A stretch of 64,000 bases of DNA from Dickeya zeae NCPPB 2538. Its GTDB lineage: Bacteria; Pseudomonadota; Gammaproteobacteria; Enterobacterales; Enterobacteriaceae. Location: assembly GCF_000406165.1 (NCBI RefSeq), contig NZ_CM001977.1:1660909-1724908 (forward strand), written 5' to 3'. The notes below the pieces were generated by a model, which saw nothing but the letters and a program-made list of their open reading frames with translations, was not told where the DNA came from and did no database searches. Below, one piece after another: positions 16,964-25,698 of the stretch (positions are counted from its first letter, which is position 1; each line of letters starts with the position of its first letter). The position numbers were made by a program, and so were the translations under genes.

Positions 16964-17971
16964 ATGTATCCCCTCATTCGTAAAGCGTTATTCCAGCTCG
17001 ACCCCGAACAGGCGCACGAGTTTACCCTGCATCAGTTGCGCCGTATCACCCACACCCCCTTTGAATGGCTGGTTCGTCAGTCAGTCCCTACCAAGCCGGT
17101 AACCTGCATGGGGCTGTCGTTTCGCAACCCGCTTGGGTTGGCCGCCGGGCTGGATAAAGACGGCGAGTGCATTGATGCGCTCGGCGCGATGGGGTTCGGC
17201 TTTATCGAAGTCGGCACCGTGACACCGCGTCCGCAACCGGGTAATGACAAGCCGCGCCTGTTTCGGGTGGTGGAGGCCGAAGGGCTTATCAACCGCATGG
17301 GGTTCAATAACCGTGGGGTCGATAATCTGGTGGAAAATGTCAAACAGTCGCGTTTTGGTGGCGTGTTGGGCATTAATATCGGCAAAAATAAAGACACGCC
17401 GGTAGAGCAGGGAAAAGAGGATTATCTGATCTGCATGGATAAGGTCTATTCCCATGCCGGTTATATCGCCATCAACATTTCCTCTCCCAATACACCGGGA
17501 TTACGCACGCTCCAATATGGTGATGCGCTGGATGATTTGTTACAGGCTGTGAAAAATAAACAGACCGAGCTGCATGCCCGTTACCAAAAATATGTGCCGG
17601 TCGCGGTAAAAATTGCGCCAGATCTTTGTGAAGAAGAATTGATCCAAATTGCCGACAGTCTGGTGCGCCATAATATCGATGGTGTGATAGCCACCAATAC
17701 CACGCTCGACAGACAATTGATTCAGGGATTGAACCATTGTGGTCAAACGGGTGGATTAAGTGGTCGACCGTTGCAACTGCGCAGCACCGAAGTCATTCGT
17801 CGGTTATCGCAGGAATTGCAGGGCCGATTGCCGATTATTGGCGTTGGGGGAATTGATTCTGTGGTCGCAGCCAGAGAAAAATTAGCGGCCGGGGCGACGC
17901 TGGTTCAGATTTATAGCGGATTTATTTATCGTGGACCGCGCCTGATTAAAGATATTGTTACCCACATCTGA
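16964..17971 (+). CDS. pyrD: Dihydroorotate dehydrogenase (quinone)
   Basis: Class 2, membrane-associated FMN enzyme that oxidises dihydroorotate to orotate with quinone as acceptor, the fourth step of UMP synthesis. It has 335 residues (E. coli 336). The N-terminal amphipathic helices (MYPLIRKALFQLDPEQAHEF) bind the membrane and quinone; GLAAGLDKDGE and the NISSPNTPGLR segment with the catalytic Ser lie in the barrel; GVGGIDS and IYSGFIYRGP bind FMN phosphate. Start at 16964 behind AGGAGA; an earlier in-frame ATG would lie in the leader hairpin region. The PurR box and pyrD hairpin suggest purine and pyrimidine control. Confidence 0.97.
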   Translation: MYPLIRKALFQLDPEQAHEFTLHQLRRITHTPFEWLVRQSVPTKPVTCMGLSFRNPLGLAAGLDKDGECIDALGAMGFGFIEVGTVTPRPQPGNDKPRLFRVVEAEGLINRMGFNNRGVDNLVENVKQSRFGGVLGINIGKNKDTPVEQGKEDYLICMDKVYSHAGYIAINISSPNTPGLRTLQYGDALDDLLQAVKNKQTELHARYQKYVPVAVKIAPDLCEEELIQIADSLVRHNIDGVIATNTTLDRQLIQGLNHCGQTGGLSGRPLQLRSTEVIRRLSQELQGRLPIIGVGGIDSVVAAREKLAAGATLVQIYSGFIYRGPRLIKDIVTHI

Positions 17972-18248
17972 TTTTTCATTCCCGTTATCTGGCGTTGGGG
18001 GTTTATTTATCCCCCGCGCTGGTCTATATTTTCTTCGTTTGTGCAAAAATACAGCATCATCGTGCCTGATGGGTTATTTTTAACGCTATTGATGACACCG
18101 AATAGCCTATTGCTCAGAATAATTCGAGTCACAGGTAAGTTGATTGTAGTTAATTCATTCCGGTTGCTTACTGATTGGCGGCCGATTATTCATCCTGGCC
18201 TGTTTTCCGGGACTTTGGCATCAGTAAGGCATAAATAAAGGTAATGTG

Positions 18249-18803
18249 ATGAAATTAACCCCTGATGATAGCTGGCGCTGGTATTTCGATACCGAGCAGG
18301 CGCGCCTGATGCTTGATCTGGCCAACGGCATGGTATTTCGTTCCCGTTTCTCTTCTTCAATGCTAACGCCGGATGCGTTTACGCCCAGCGTCTTCTGTGT
18401 TGAGGATGCCGCACTGTTTTTCACTTATCAGGAAAAATGCCAGACACTGGCATTATCAGCCGAAGCGCGGGCTGAACTGGTACTGAATGCGCTGGTAGCG
18501 AACCGTTTCCTGAAACCGATGATGCCGAAAAGCTGGCATTTCGTGGCGCAACCGCGGGCTCAGGCTGTGGTGCAAACCGGCGATCAGGTTAGCGTTCAGC
18601 TTAATGAGCGTCCGGAAACGGCGAATTTCATGGTGGTAGAGGCCGGTGATAAAGCCAGCCTGTGTGTGCTGGCACAAGGGCAATTGACGCTCAGCGGGAA
18701 AGCGATGCAACTGGGCGATGCCATCAAAATCATGCACGACCGTCTCAGCCCAGCGATGGAAGAAAACGACCAAACGTCGGCGCGTTACGCCTTTGCCGGT
18801 TGA
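18249..18803 (+). CDS. zapC: Cell division protein ZapC
   Basis: FtsZ-associated cytoplasmic protein that promotes lateral interaction of FtsZ filaments and stabilises the Z ring. The protein is 184 residues (E. coli ZapC 180). Family segments DDSWRWYFDTEQARLMLDLANGM, MPKSWHF and MQLGDAIKIMHDRL are clear. The ATG at 18249 follows AAGG; a GTG one codon upstream is also in frame. It lies between pyrD and ycbX, as in E. coli. The preceding 277-base gap holds a GGGGG/CCCCC hairpin near 17997-18015 without a T-run. Confidence 0.93.
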   Translation: MKLTPDDSWRWYFDTEQARLMLDLANGMVFRSRFSSSMLTPDAFTPSVFCVEDAALFFTYQEKCQTLALSAEARAELVLNALVANRFLKPMMPKSWHFVAQPRAQAVVQTGDQVSVQLNERPETANFMVVEAGDKASLCVLAQGQLTLSGKAMQLGDAIKIMHDRLSPAMEENDQTSARYAFAG

Positions 18804-18884
18804 GTATTGACGACGCGAGGCGTGTTGCCCCGCGCCATGCATAACCTGTCAGATTGATGCTACTGATCAGATTAATACCATTGA

Positions 18885-19988
18885 TCAGGTTAACGTAATA
18901 TCCCCAACCGGAATGCAACTGCACGCCAGTATGGTTCCGTCCTCTCCTCGCGCGCTGGCTTTCAGCGGCGACACGTTGCCGTCGTTGAGTGTCAGTCGGC
19001 AGCAACCGCACAACCCGGCCCGACATGAATAAGGAACGCGTATTCCTTGTTGTTCCAGCTGTTCCAATAGAATTTGCTGGTTGTTGCCGGTGAACTCTGT
19101 CCCTTGATAGGTAATTTGTACCGGTTTGGCGGCGCTGGGCGGCGGCGTCAGGCTTTCTGTGACGGCACCAGCCCCATAAGGCCGGGGAGGTTTAGTCGAC
19201 AGTACTTCGACGCTGTCGCCTGCACGAATGATACCGCTATTGCGGGCGATAAGATTGAGGCCAAAATCGACATCGCCGTTTTCCGCCGTTCGGTATTGTT
19301 GCAGCGTTGCCAGCGGCTCGCCTGCCGGATGTTTGCGTCCACGTTCCGGACTCACGGTGGTCAGCACACAGCGGCTACAGGGTTTTGCCACATCAAACAT
19401 CACTTCGCCGATACGCAGGGTCTGCCAACCGTCTTCAGCGAACGCTTCTGCACCACTGACCACCAGATTAGGGCGGAATTGCTCAATGCGGATACCGGCA
19501 CCGCAACGGTGGCGTACATCGTTAAACGATGCGTCGTTGACAAGCAGGAAGGGATAACCGTCGGCAAATCCCAGCGGGATATCCGGGTGGCGTTTGACTC
19601 GGCGTGACAGCGCTGGCCCTTGCCAGCGCAGTTGTACCGGTCGTTGCAGATAACCGCTCAGCCACTGGTTGATGGCGTCGGGGGCGATCCGGGCCTGAAA
19701 ATGATTACCCCAGACTTCTGTCGGCGCGGTGTCAGGGGCGAAATCGTCAACGCGCACCAGACAAGTCTGTCCATCCGGTGCGGACAGGAAAACCCCCTCG
19801 TGCGTCAGCACCGGTGTGAATAGCACCAGTTGTGGAAACTGGCGGGCAGTAATGAAGGTGCCATCGGGCTCGGTGATCATCAACATGCGGTCAAACGCCA
19901 GGCCGCTGGGGCTGACCATCGCCTGTGACAATTGCAGACCACGCATGGATTTAACCGGATGAACAAAAAGCCGACTTAACACAATCAC
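18885..19988 (-). CDS. ycbX: MOSC/ferredoxin-domain protein YcbX
   Basis: Molybdenum-cofactor enzyme that reduces N-hydroxylated compounds (detoxification of 6-N-hydroxylaminopurine in E. coli). It has 367 residues. The N-terminal MOSC_N beta-barrel (LFVHPVKSMRG) and the MOSC domain with the cofactor cysteine (KPCSRCVLTTVSPERG) are followed by a C-terminal [2Fe-2S] ferredoxin domain (about 285-367) with cysteines in PYSCRAGLCGCCR and ILACSC. The start codon appears to be GTG at 19988 behind AAGGAA. It is convergent with zapC and divergent from rlmL. Confidence 0.93.
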   Translation of the reverse strand: MIVLSRLFVHPVKSMRGLQLSQAMVSPSGLAFDRMLMITEPDGTFITARQFPQLVLFTPVLTHEGVFLSAPDGQTCLVRVDDFAPDTAPTEVWGNHFQARIAPDAINQWLSGYLQRPVQLRWQGPALSRRVKRHPDIPLGFADGYPFLLVNDASFNDVRHRCGAGIRIEQFRPNLVVSGAEAFAEDGWQTLRIGEVMFDVAKPCSRCVLTTVSPERGRKHPAGEPLATLQQYRTAENGDVDFGLNLIARNSGIIRAGDSVEVLSTKPPRPYGAGAVTESLTPPPSAAKPVQITYQGTEFTGNNQQILLEQLEQQGIRVPYSCRAGLCGCCRLTLNDGNVSPLKASARGEDGTILACSCIPVGDITLT

Positions 19989-20171
19989 GGTGAGGATTCC
20001 TTGCTGATGTAAAGCGGCAACTTTATGACAAGCCGCCGGGATTAGCTATAATGCGCCTCAATTTTCTTTATCGATGCCGGTTTTCTTTCCGGTGCGTTTT
20101 TTCGAGGACGTTTTCTTTCGTTGAGAACGTTCTTTTCAAGGTCGTCCTTTAGTGAAGGTAATCGTCGCGAT

Positions 20172-22295
20172 ATGAACTCTCTGTTTGCCAGCACGGCACG
20201 TGGTCTGGAAGAATTGTTAAAAAGTGAACTTGAAGCGCTGGGCGCGCAGCACTGCACGGTGGTGCAGGGCGGGGTGCACTTTCAGGGAGACGATCGGCTG
20301 CTGTACCAAAGCCTGATGTGGAGCCGACTGGCATCGCGCATCCTGCTGCCGCTCAACGAGTGTAAAGTCTATAGCGATCTGGACCTGTATCTGGGGGTGC
20401 AGGCGATAGACTGGAGTTCGGTGTTTGACGTCAATCATACCTTTGCCGTGCATTTTACCGGCACCAATGATGAGATTCGCAACACCCAGTACGGCGCGCT
20501 TAAGGTGAAAGACGCGATTGTCGACAGCTTTAGCCGTAAAACCGGCCAGCGCCCGGATGTTGCCCGCCAGCAGCCCGATATTCGTATTAATGTTTTTCTG
20601 CAACGCGAGAAGGCCAGCATCGCGCTGGATCTCAGCGGCGAGAGTCTGCATTTGCGCGGTTATCGTGACATGGCCGGACAAGCACCGCTCAAAGAAAACC
20701 TGGCCGCGGCGATTGTGCTGCGTTCCGGCTGGGAAACCGGTACGCCGATGGTGGACCCGATGTGTGGCTCCGGTACGCTGCTGATTGAAGCGGCGATGAT
20801 GGCGGCCGATCGCGCTCCCGGCTTGCATCGCCAGCATTGGGGTTTTCTGGCCTGGCAAAAACATAACCCAACGCTGTGGAAAAGCATTACCACCGAGGCA
20901 CAGGAGCGTGCCCGAGCGGGTTTGCAGGCCACCACTTCTCGTTTCTTCGGTTCCGATATTGACCGCCGTATGGTGGAGATAGCCAATAGCAACGCGCGCC
21001 GTGCTGGTGTCAGTTCCCTGATTCGGTTTGAAGCCCATGACGCTACACAGTTAAAGAACCCGTTGCCGCAAGGGCCGACGGGGACGGTGGTCAGCAACCC
21101 GCCTTACGGCGAACGTTTGGAGAGCGAACCGGCGCTGATTGCGTTGCACAATCTGCTCGGTCGCAAAATGAAAAGTGAGTTCGGCGGCTGGAAACTGTCG
21201 CTGTTTAGCGCTTCGCCAGAACTGCTCAGTTGCCTGCAACTGCGTGCTGATCGCCAGTTCAAAGCCAAAAACGGCCCGCTGGAGTGCGTGCAGAAGAATT
21301 ACCAACTGGCGGCAAACGAAAATGGTGAGCCAACCACGGCCGCCTTTGCCGAGGATTTTGCCAACCGCCTGCGCAAGAATCTGCGTAAGTTGGAGAAATG
21401 GGCGCAGCAGCAGGGCATTGAGTGCTATCGCCTGTATGACGCCGACCTGCCGGAATATAACGTCGCGGTAGACCGTTACGGTGAGCGGGTGGTGATTCAG
21501 GAATACGCACCGCCGAAAAGCGTTGACGCCCAGAAAGCGCGCCAGCGCCTGTTTGATGTGATGAATGCCACCCTGAGCGTACTGGGGTTGCCCGCCAGTC
21601 ATCTGATATTGAAAACCCGCGAGCGTCAGAAAGGCAAAAACCAGTACGAAAAGCTGGCGGAGAAAGGGGAGTTCCTGCAGGTATCGGAGTTCAACGCCAA
21701 ACTGTGGGTTAACCTGACCGACTATCTGGACACTGGGCTGTTTCTCGACCACCGCATCGCGCGCCGTATGCTGGGCGAAATGAGTAACGGCAAGGATTTC
21801 CTCAACCTGTTCGCGTACACCGGCAGCGCCAGTGTGCACGCGGGGCTGGGCGGCGCACGCTCTACGACTACAGTGGATATGTCGCGTACATATCTGGAAT
21901 GGGCGGAGAAAAACCTGCGTCTTAACGGTTTGACCGGTCGTCAGCACCGGCTGATCCACGCCGATTGCCTGGCATGGATGCGGGAAACCCACGAACAGTT
22001 TGACCTGATTTTTATCGACCCGCCGACCTTCTCCAACTCTAAACGGATGGACGAATCGTTTGATGTACAGCGTGACCACCTGATGCTGATGACTCAGCTC
22101 AAACGCCTGTTGCGCCCTCGTGGCACCATCCTGTTTTCTAACAACAAACGCGGATTCCAGATGGACAAGGCCGGGCTTGCCACGCTGGGACTGGAAGCGA
22201 AAGAAATTACTGCGCAAACACAGTCGCAGGATTTCGCCCGTAACCGTCAGATTCACAACTGCTGGCTGTTGAAACACGCCGGCGAGGAAAAATAA
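20172..22295 (+). CDS. rlmL: Bifunctional 23S rRNA G2445-N2 and G2069-N7 methyltransferase
   Basis: Fused RlmL/RlmK: N-terminal THUMP domain and N2-methyltransferase for G2445 (motifs DPMCGSGTLLIEA, SNPPYGER), and C-terminal N7-methyltransferase for G2069 (LNLFAYTGSASVHA, FIDPPTFSNSKR). It modifies 23S rRNA during 50S assembly. The protein is 707 residues from the ATG at 20172 (MNSLFASTARGLEELLKSEL), which matches E. coli; an upstream in-frame ATG at 20121 is not conserved. The ribosome site is weak. uup starts five bases after its stop, so they are co-transcribed. Confidence 0.97.
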   Translation: MNSLFASTARGLEELLKSELEALGAQHCTVVQGGVHFQGDDRLLYQSLMWSRLASRILLPLNECKVYSDLDLYLGVQAIDWSSVFDVNHTFAVHFTGTNDEIRNTQYGALKVKDAIVDSFSRKTGQRPDVARQQPDIRINVFLQREKASIALDLSGESLHLRGYRDMAGQAPLKENLAAAIVLRSGWETGTPMVDPMCGSGTLLIEAAMMAADRAPGLHRQHWGFLAWQKHNPTLWKSITTEAQERARAGLQATTSRFFGSDIDRRMVEIANSNARRAGVSSLIRFEAHDATQLKNPLPQGPTGTVVSNPPYGERLESEPALIALHNLLGRKMKSEFGGWKLSLFSASPELLSCLQLRADRQFKAKNGPLECVQKNYQLAANENGEPTTAAFAEDFANRLRKNLRKLEKWAQQQGIECYRLYDADLPEYNVAVDRYGERVVIQEYAPPKSVDAQKARQRLFDVMNATLSVLGLPASHLILKTRERQKGKNQYEKLAEKGEFLQVSEFNAKLWVNLTDYLDTGLFLDHRIARRMLGEMSNGKDFLNLFAYTGSASVHAGLGGARSTTTVDMSRTYLEWAEKNLRLNGLTGRQHRLIHADCLAWMRETHEQFDLIFIDPPTFSNSKRMDESFDVQRDHLMLMTQLKRLLRPRGTILFSNNKRGFQMDKAGLATLGLEAKEITAQTQSQDFARNRQIHNCWLLKHAGEEK

Positions 22296-22300
22296 CTACC

Positions 22301-24235
22301 ATGTCATTGATCAGTTTATCCGGCGCCTGGCTATCGTTCAGCGATGCGCCGTTGTTGGACAACACCGAACTGCATATTGAAGACAACGAGCGCGTGTGTC
22401 TGGTTGGGCGCAACGGCGCTGGCAAATCCACCTTGCTGAAAATTCTGGCAAAAGAAATCCCGTTGGATGACGGTCGGCTGGTGTACGAGCAAGACCTGAT
22501 CGTGGCGCGCTTGCAGCAGGATCCGCCGCGCGATATCGACGGCACGGTGTTTGATTTCGTGGCCGAGGGCGTCGCGGCGCAGGCGGAATACCTGAAAGCC
22601 TACCATGTCGCGTTGCGTCAGGTCGGGGAAGACCCCAGCGAGAAGAACCTGAATCAACTGGCGAAGATTCAGGACGTGCTGGATCACCAAGGGCTGTGGA
22701 AGCTGGAAGACCGTATCAACGAGGTGTTGGGCCAACTGGGGTTATCGGCGGATACGCCGTTGTCGGCGTTGTCCGGCGGTTGGCTGCGTAAAGCCGCGTT
22801 AGGGCGGGCGCTAGTCAGCGCGCCGCGGGTATTGTTGCTGGACGAACCCACCAACCACCTGGATATCGACACTATCGACTGGCTGGAAGGTTTCCTCAAA
22901 GCATTTTCCGGCAGCATTGTGTTTATTTCCCATGACCGATCGTTTATTCGCAACATGGCGACCCGTATTGTCGACCTGGATCGCGGCAAGATGGTGTCCT
23001 GGCCCGGTGATTACGACAAATATTTGCTGGGGAAAGAAGAGGCGCTGCGGGTGGAAGATCTGCAGAATGCTGAATTCGACCGCAAGCTGGCGCAGGAAGA
23101 AGTGTGGATTCGCCAGGGCATCAAAGCTCGTCGTACCCGCAATGAAGGCCGGGTGCGGGCGCTCAAGGCGATGCGACAAGAGCGTGCCGATCGCCGTGAA
23201 GTCATGGGTAGCGCCAAAATGCAGGTGGAAGAGGCAGCCCGCTCCGGCAAGATAGTCTTCGAACTGGAAGACGTACAGTATCAGGTTGACGGGAAAACAC
23301 TGGTATCGGGCTTTTCTGCTCAGGTACAACGCGGCGATAAAATCGCGCTGGTCGGGCCGAATGGCTGCGGTAAAACCACGCTGTTAAAGTTGATGCTGGG
23401 TCAACTGGCACCGACATCCGGGCGCATTCACTGCGGCACCAAGCTGGAAGTGGCGTATTTCGATCAGCACCGTGCTGAGTTAGACCCGGAAAAAACGGTG
23501 ATGGATAACCTCGCCGAAGGGAAACAGGATGTGATGGTCAATGGCCGTCCGCGCCATGTACTGGGTTATCTCCAGGACTTCCTGTTCCACCCGAAACGCG
23601 CCATGACACCGGTAAAAGCGCTGTCAGGTGGGGAGCGTAACCGTCTGTTACTGGCACGGTTATTCCTCAAACCCAGCAACCTGCTGATTCTCGACGAACC
23701 GACCAACGATCTGGACGTGGAAACGCTGGAATTGCTGGAAGAACTGTTGGAAAGTTATCAGGGAACCGTGCTGCTGGTCAGCCATGATCGCCAGTTCGTC
23801 GATAACTCGGTCACCGAGTGCTGGATTTTTGAAGGCAACGGCCTGATTGGCCGCTATGTCGGCGGGTATTATGATGCCCAACACCAGCGTGCGTCCTCTG
23901 CGCCGTTGCGAAGCGTTGCACCTGTAAAGAGTGCAGCGACAAAAGAAAACCTTGATAGCGAGAGCGCACAAAACGCACCGGCCGCACAGCCAGCTAAACG
24001 TAGCGGCGGCAAGCTCAGTTATAACCAACAGCGTGAGCTGGAGCAGTTGCCGCAACGTATTGAAGCGCTTGAGGGTGAGATAGCCTCGCTGCAACAGCAG
24101 ATGAATGACCCGGCATTCTTTTCCCGATCGCATGATGAAACCCAGCCTGTGCTGGCAGCGTTGGCGCAAGCGGAACAGCAACTGGAAACCTGTTTTGAGC
24201 GCTGGGAAGCGCTTGAGGCACAGAAGAACGGCTAA
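22301..24235 (+). CDS. uup: ABC-F family ATPase Uup
   Basis: Soluble ABC-F protein with two nucleotide-binding domains and no membrane part; in E. coli it is linked to ribosome function and to suppression of transposon precise excision. It has 644 residues (E. coli 635). Walker A motifs GRNGAGKST and GPNGCGKTT, signatures LSGGWLRKAALGRAL and LSGGERNRLLLARL, and Walker B LLDEPTNHLD / LDEPTNDLD are intact. The C-terminal ~80 residues (NQQRELEQLPQRIEALEGEI) form the coiled-coil DNA-binding domain of Uup. Translated from the rlmL transcript. Confidence 0.96.
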   Translation: MSLISLSGAWLSFSDAPLLDNTELHIEDNERVCLVGRNGAGKSTLLKILAKEIPLDDGRLVYEQDLIVARLQQDPPRDIDGTVFDFVAEGVAAQAEYLKAYHVALRQVGEDPSEKNLNQLAKIQDVLDHQGLWKLEDRINEVLGQLGLSADTPLSALSGGWLRKAALGRALVSAPRVLLLDEPTNHLDIDTIDWLEGFLKAFSGSIVFISHDRSFIRNMATRIVDLDRGKMVSWPGDYDKYLLGKEEALRVEDLQNAEFDRKLAQEEVWIRQGIKARRTRNEGRVRALKAMRQERADRREVMGSAKMQVEEAARSGKIVFELEDVQYQVDGKTLVSGFSAQVQRGDKIALVGPNGCGKTTLLKLMLGQLAPTSGRIHCGTKLEVAYFDQHRAELDPEKTVMDNLAEGKQDVMVNGRPRHVLGYLQDFLFHPKRAMTPVKALSGGERNRLLLARLFLKPSNLLILDEPTNDLDVETLELLEELLESYQGTVLLVSHDRQFVDNSVTECWIFEGNGLIGRYVGGYYDAQHQRASSAPLRSVAPVKSAATKENLDSESAQNAPAAQPAKRSGGKLSYNQQRELEQLPQRIEALEGEIASLQQQMNDPAFFSRSHDETQPVLAALAQAEQQLETCFERWEALEAQKNG

Positions 24236-24274
24236 AGCGTGGCGTTGTGCCGCTGTGCGTCATTTTTAACGCGG

Positions 24275-24325
24275 ATGTTTTTTAACAGTTAATGTTTTTT
24301 TAGCGGTAATGTTTTTTAACGGCAA
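24275..24325 (+). repeat. Threefold 17-base tandem repeat upstream of pqiA
   Basis: Contiguous copies ATGTTTTTTAACAGTTA, ATGTTTTTTTAGCGGTA and ATGTTTTTTAACGGCAA (24275-24291, 24292-24308, 24309-24325), with a degenerate partial unit just before (24261-24274). They occupy the uup-pqiA gap where the pqi promoter is expected. In E. coli pqiAB is SoxRS-induced; whether these T-rich units are operators, UP-elements or slippage is unknown. Confidence 0.75.
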
Positions 24326-24429
24326 TAGCCGGCGTGTTAAGGCGAGCGCCTCCGTCGCGTTAACACCCCGGCAAAACCCGTCCGGCAGTATGAGATTGTT
24401 TGTATCAGCCAGGCCACAGGAGGCGGCGA

Positions 24430-25698
24430 ATGGGTGTGCATCACCACCACTATGACCGGCATATGCTGTGTCCGCATTGTGATCTGCTGGTCGAGTTGCC
24501 GACATTACAGGATGGTCAGCGGGCGGTGTGCCCGCGTTGTAAAACCGCGTTGTCCAGCCGTCAGCGCGAGCCGCGCTGGCGTCCGGCCAGTTTTGCGTTT
24601 AGCGCACTGATTATGCTGCTGTTATCCATGCTGTTTCCTTTCGTTTCGATGAGCGTGGCCGGTATTCGCAGTGAAATCACCTTACTGGAAATTCCCCGGG
24701 TGATGGTGGCGGAAAACTACGCCAGCATGGCGACGCTTTTTCTGCTGTTTTCCCAATTGGTTCCTGCCTGTTCGATGGCGATGATTCTGTTGCTGTGTCT
24801 GCGTGCGCCGTTACCTGATGGGGTGCGGCGTCTGTTTACCCGGCTGTTGTTCCAGCTAAAAAGTTGGGGCATGGCGGAAATCTTCCTGGCTGGCGTGCTG
24901 GTCAGCTTCGTCAAACTGATGTCATATGGTGATATTGGTATCGGTGCCAGTTTTATCCCGTATATCGTGTTCTGTCTGTTGCAACTGTTGGCGTTTCAGA
25001 GTCTGGATCGTCGATGGTTGTGGGATGACGTCGCCCCGCCGCCGCTAATGCCCGCCGGGCTGGAGGTCGGGCGTGGTGGACAAGAGCAGGGGGTGCGCTC
25101 CTGCCACTGTTGCAGTGCTATTTTGCCTGCCGGGGTGGTGCGCTGCCCTCGCTGCCATACGCCGGGTCACGTGCGGCGGCGTCACAGTTTGCAGTGGACG
25201 CTGGCGCTGTTGTTCACGTCGGTGTTGTTGTATGTCCCTGCTAACCTGATGCCGATTATGGTGACCGAAGCCCTGGGGCATAACGTCACCTCGACCATCA
25301 TGTCCGGGGTTATCCTGCTGTGGGACTCCGGGTCGTGGCCGGTGGCGTTGGTGATTTTTGTCGCCAGTATCATGGTACCCACGCTGAAAATGCTGGCTAT
25401 GGGGTGGCTGTGCTGGTGTGCGCATGGCTCGCGTCGCCATGATACCGAGCGTCTGCACCGGGTGTATGAGGTCGTGGAGTTTGTAGGGCGTTGGTCCATG
25501 ATCGATGTGTTTGTTATCGCCGTACTGTCGGCGATGGTGCGTATGGGCCGACTGATGAGCATTTATCCGGCCATCGGCGCGGTGTTGTTTGCCACCGTGG
25601 TCATTCTGACCATGATTGCCGCAATGACCTTTGATCCCCGCCTGCTGTGGGATAGGCATCACGTGCAAGGAGAGGAGCATTCTGTTGACGAACACTAA
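24430..25698 (+). CDS. pqiA: Intermembrane transport protein PqiA
   Basis: Inner-membrane partner of the PqiABC system, which carries lipids between the membranes and is paraquat-inducible in E. coli. The protein is 422 residues from the ATG at 24430, with AGGAGG eight bases upstream. Two LetA-like halves each start with a zinc-ribbon pair of CxxC motifs (CPHCDLLVELP..CPRC; CHCCSAILPAGVVRCPRC) followed by four membrane helices. The motif VSFVKLMSYG in the first half and VVEFVGRWSMIDVFVIAVLSA in the second are typical. It overlaps the pqiB start. Confidence 0.95.
   Translation: MGVHHHHYDRHMLCPHCDLLVELPTLQDGQRAVCPRCKTALSSRQREPRWRPASFAFSALIMLLLSMLFPFVSMSVAGIRSEITLLEIPRVMVAENYASMATLFLLFSQLVPACSMAMILLLCLRAPLPDGVRRLFTRLLFQLKSWGMAEIFLAGVLVSFVKLMSYGDIGIGASFIPYIVFCLLQLLAFQSLDRRWLWDDVAPPPLMPAGLEVGRGGQEQGVRSCHCCSAILPAGVVRCPRCHTPGHVRRRHSLQWTLALLFTSVLLYVPANLMPIMVTEALGHNVTSTIMSGVILLWDSGSWPVALVIFVASIMVPTLKMLAMGWLCWCAHGSRRHDTERLHRVYEVVEFVGRWSMIDVFVIAVLSAMVRMGRLMSIYPAIGAVLFATVVILTMIAAMTFDPRLLWDRHHVQGEEHSVDEH

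Noticed and set aside
18041..18238. 65-codon frame between pyrD and zapC
   Set aside because: No ribosome site or similarity that I can see.
21051..22277. 408-codon frame antisense to rlmL
   Set aside because: Shadow frame; sense gene is a conserved full-length methyltransferase.
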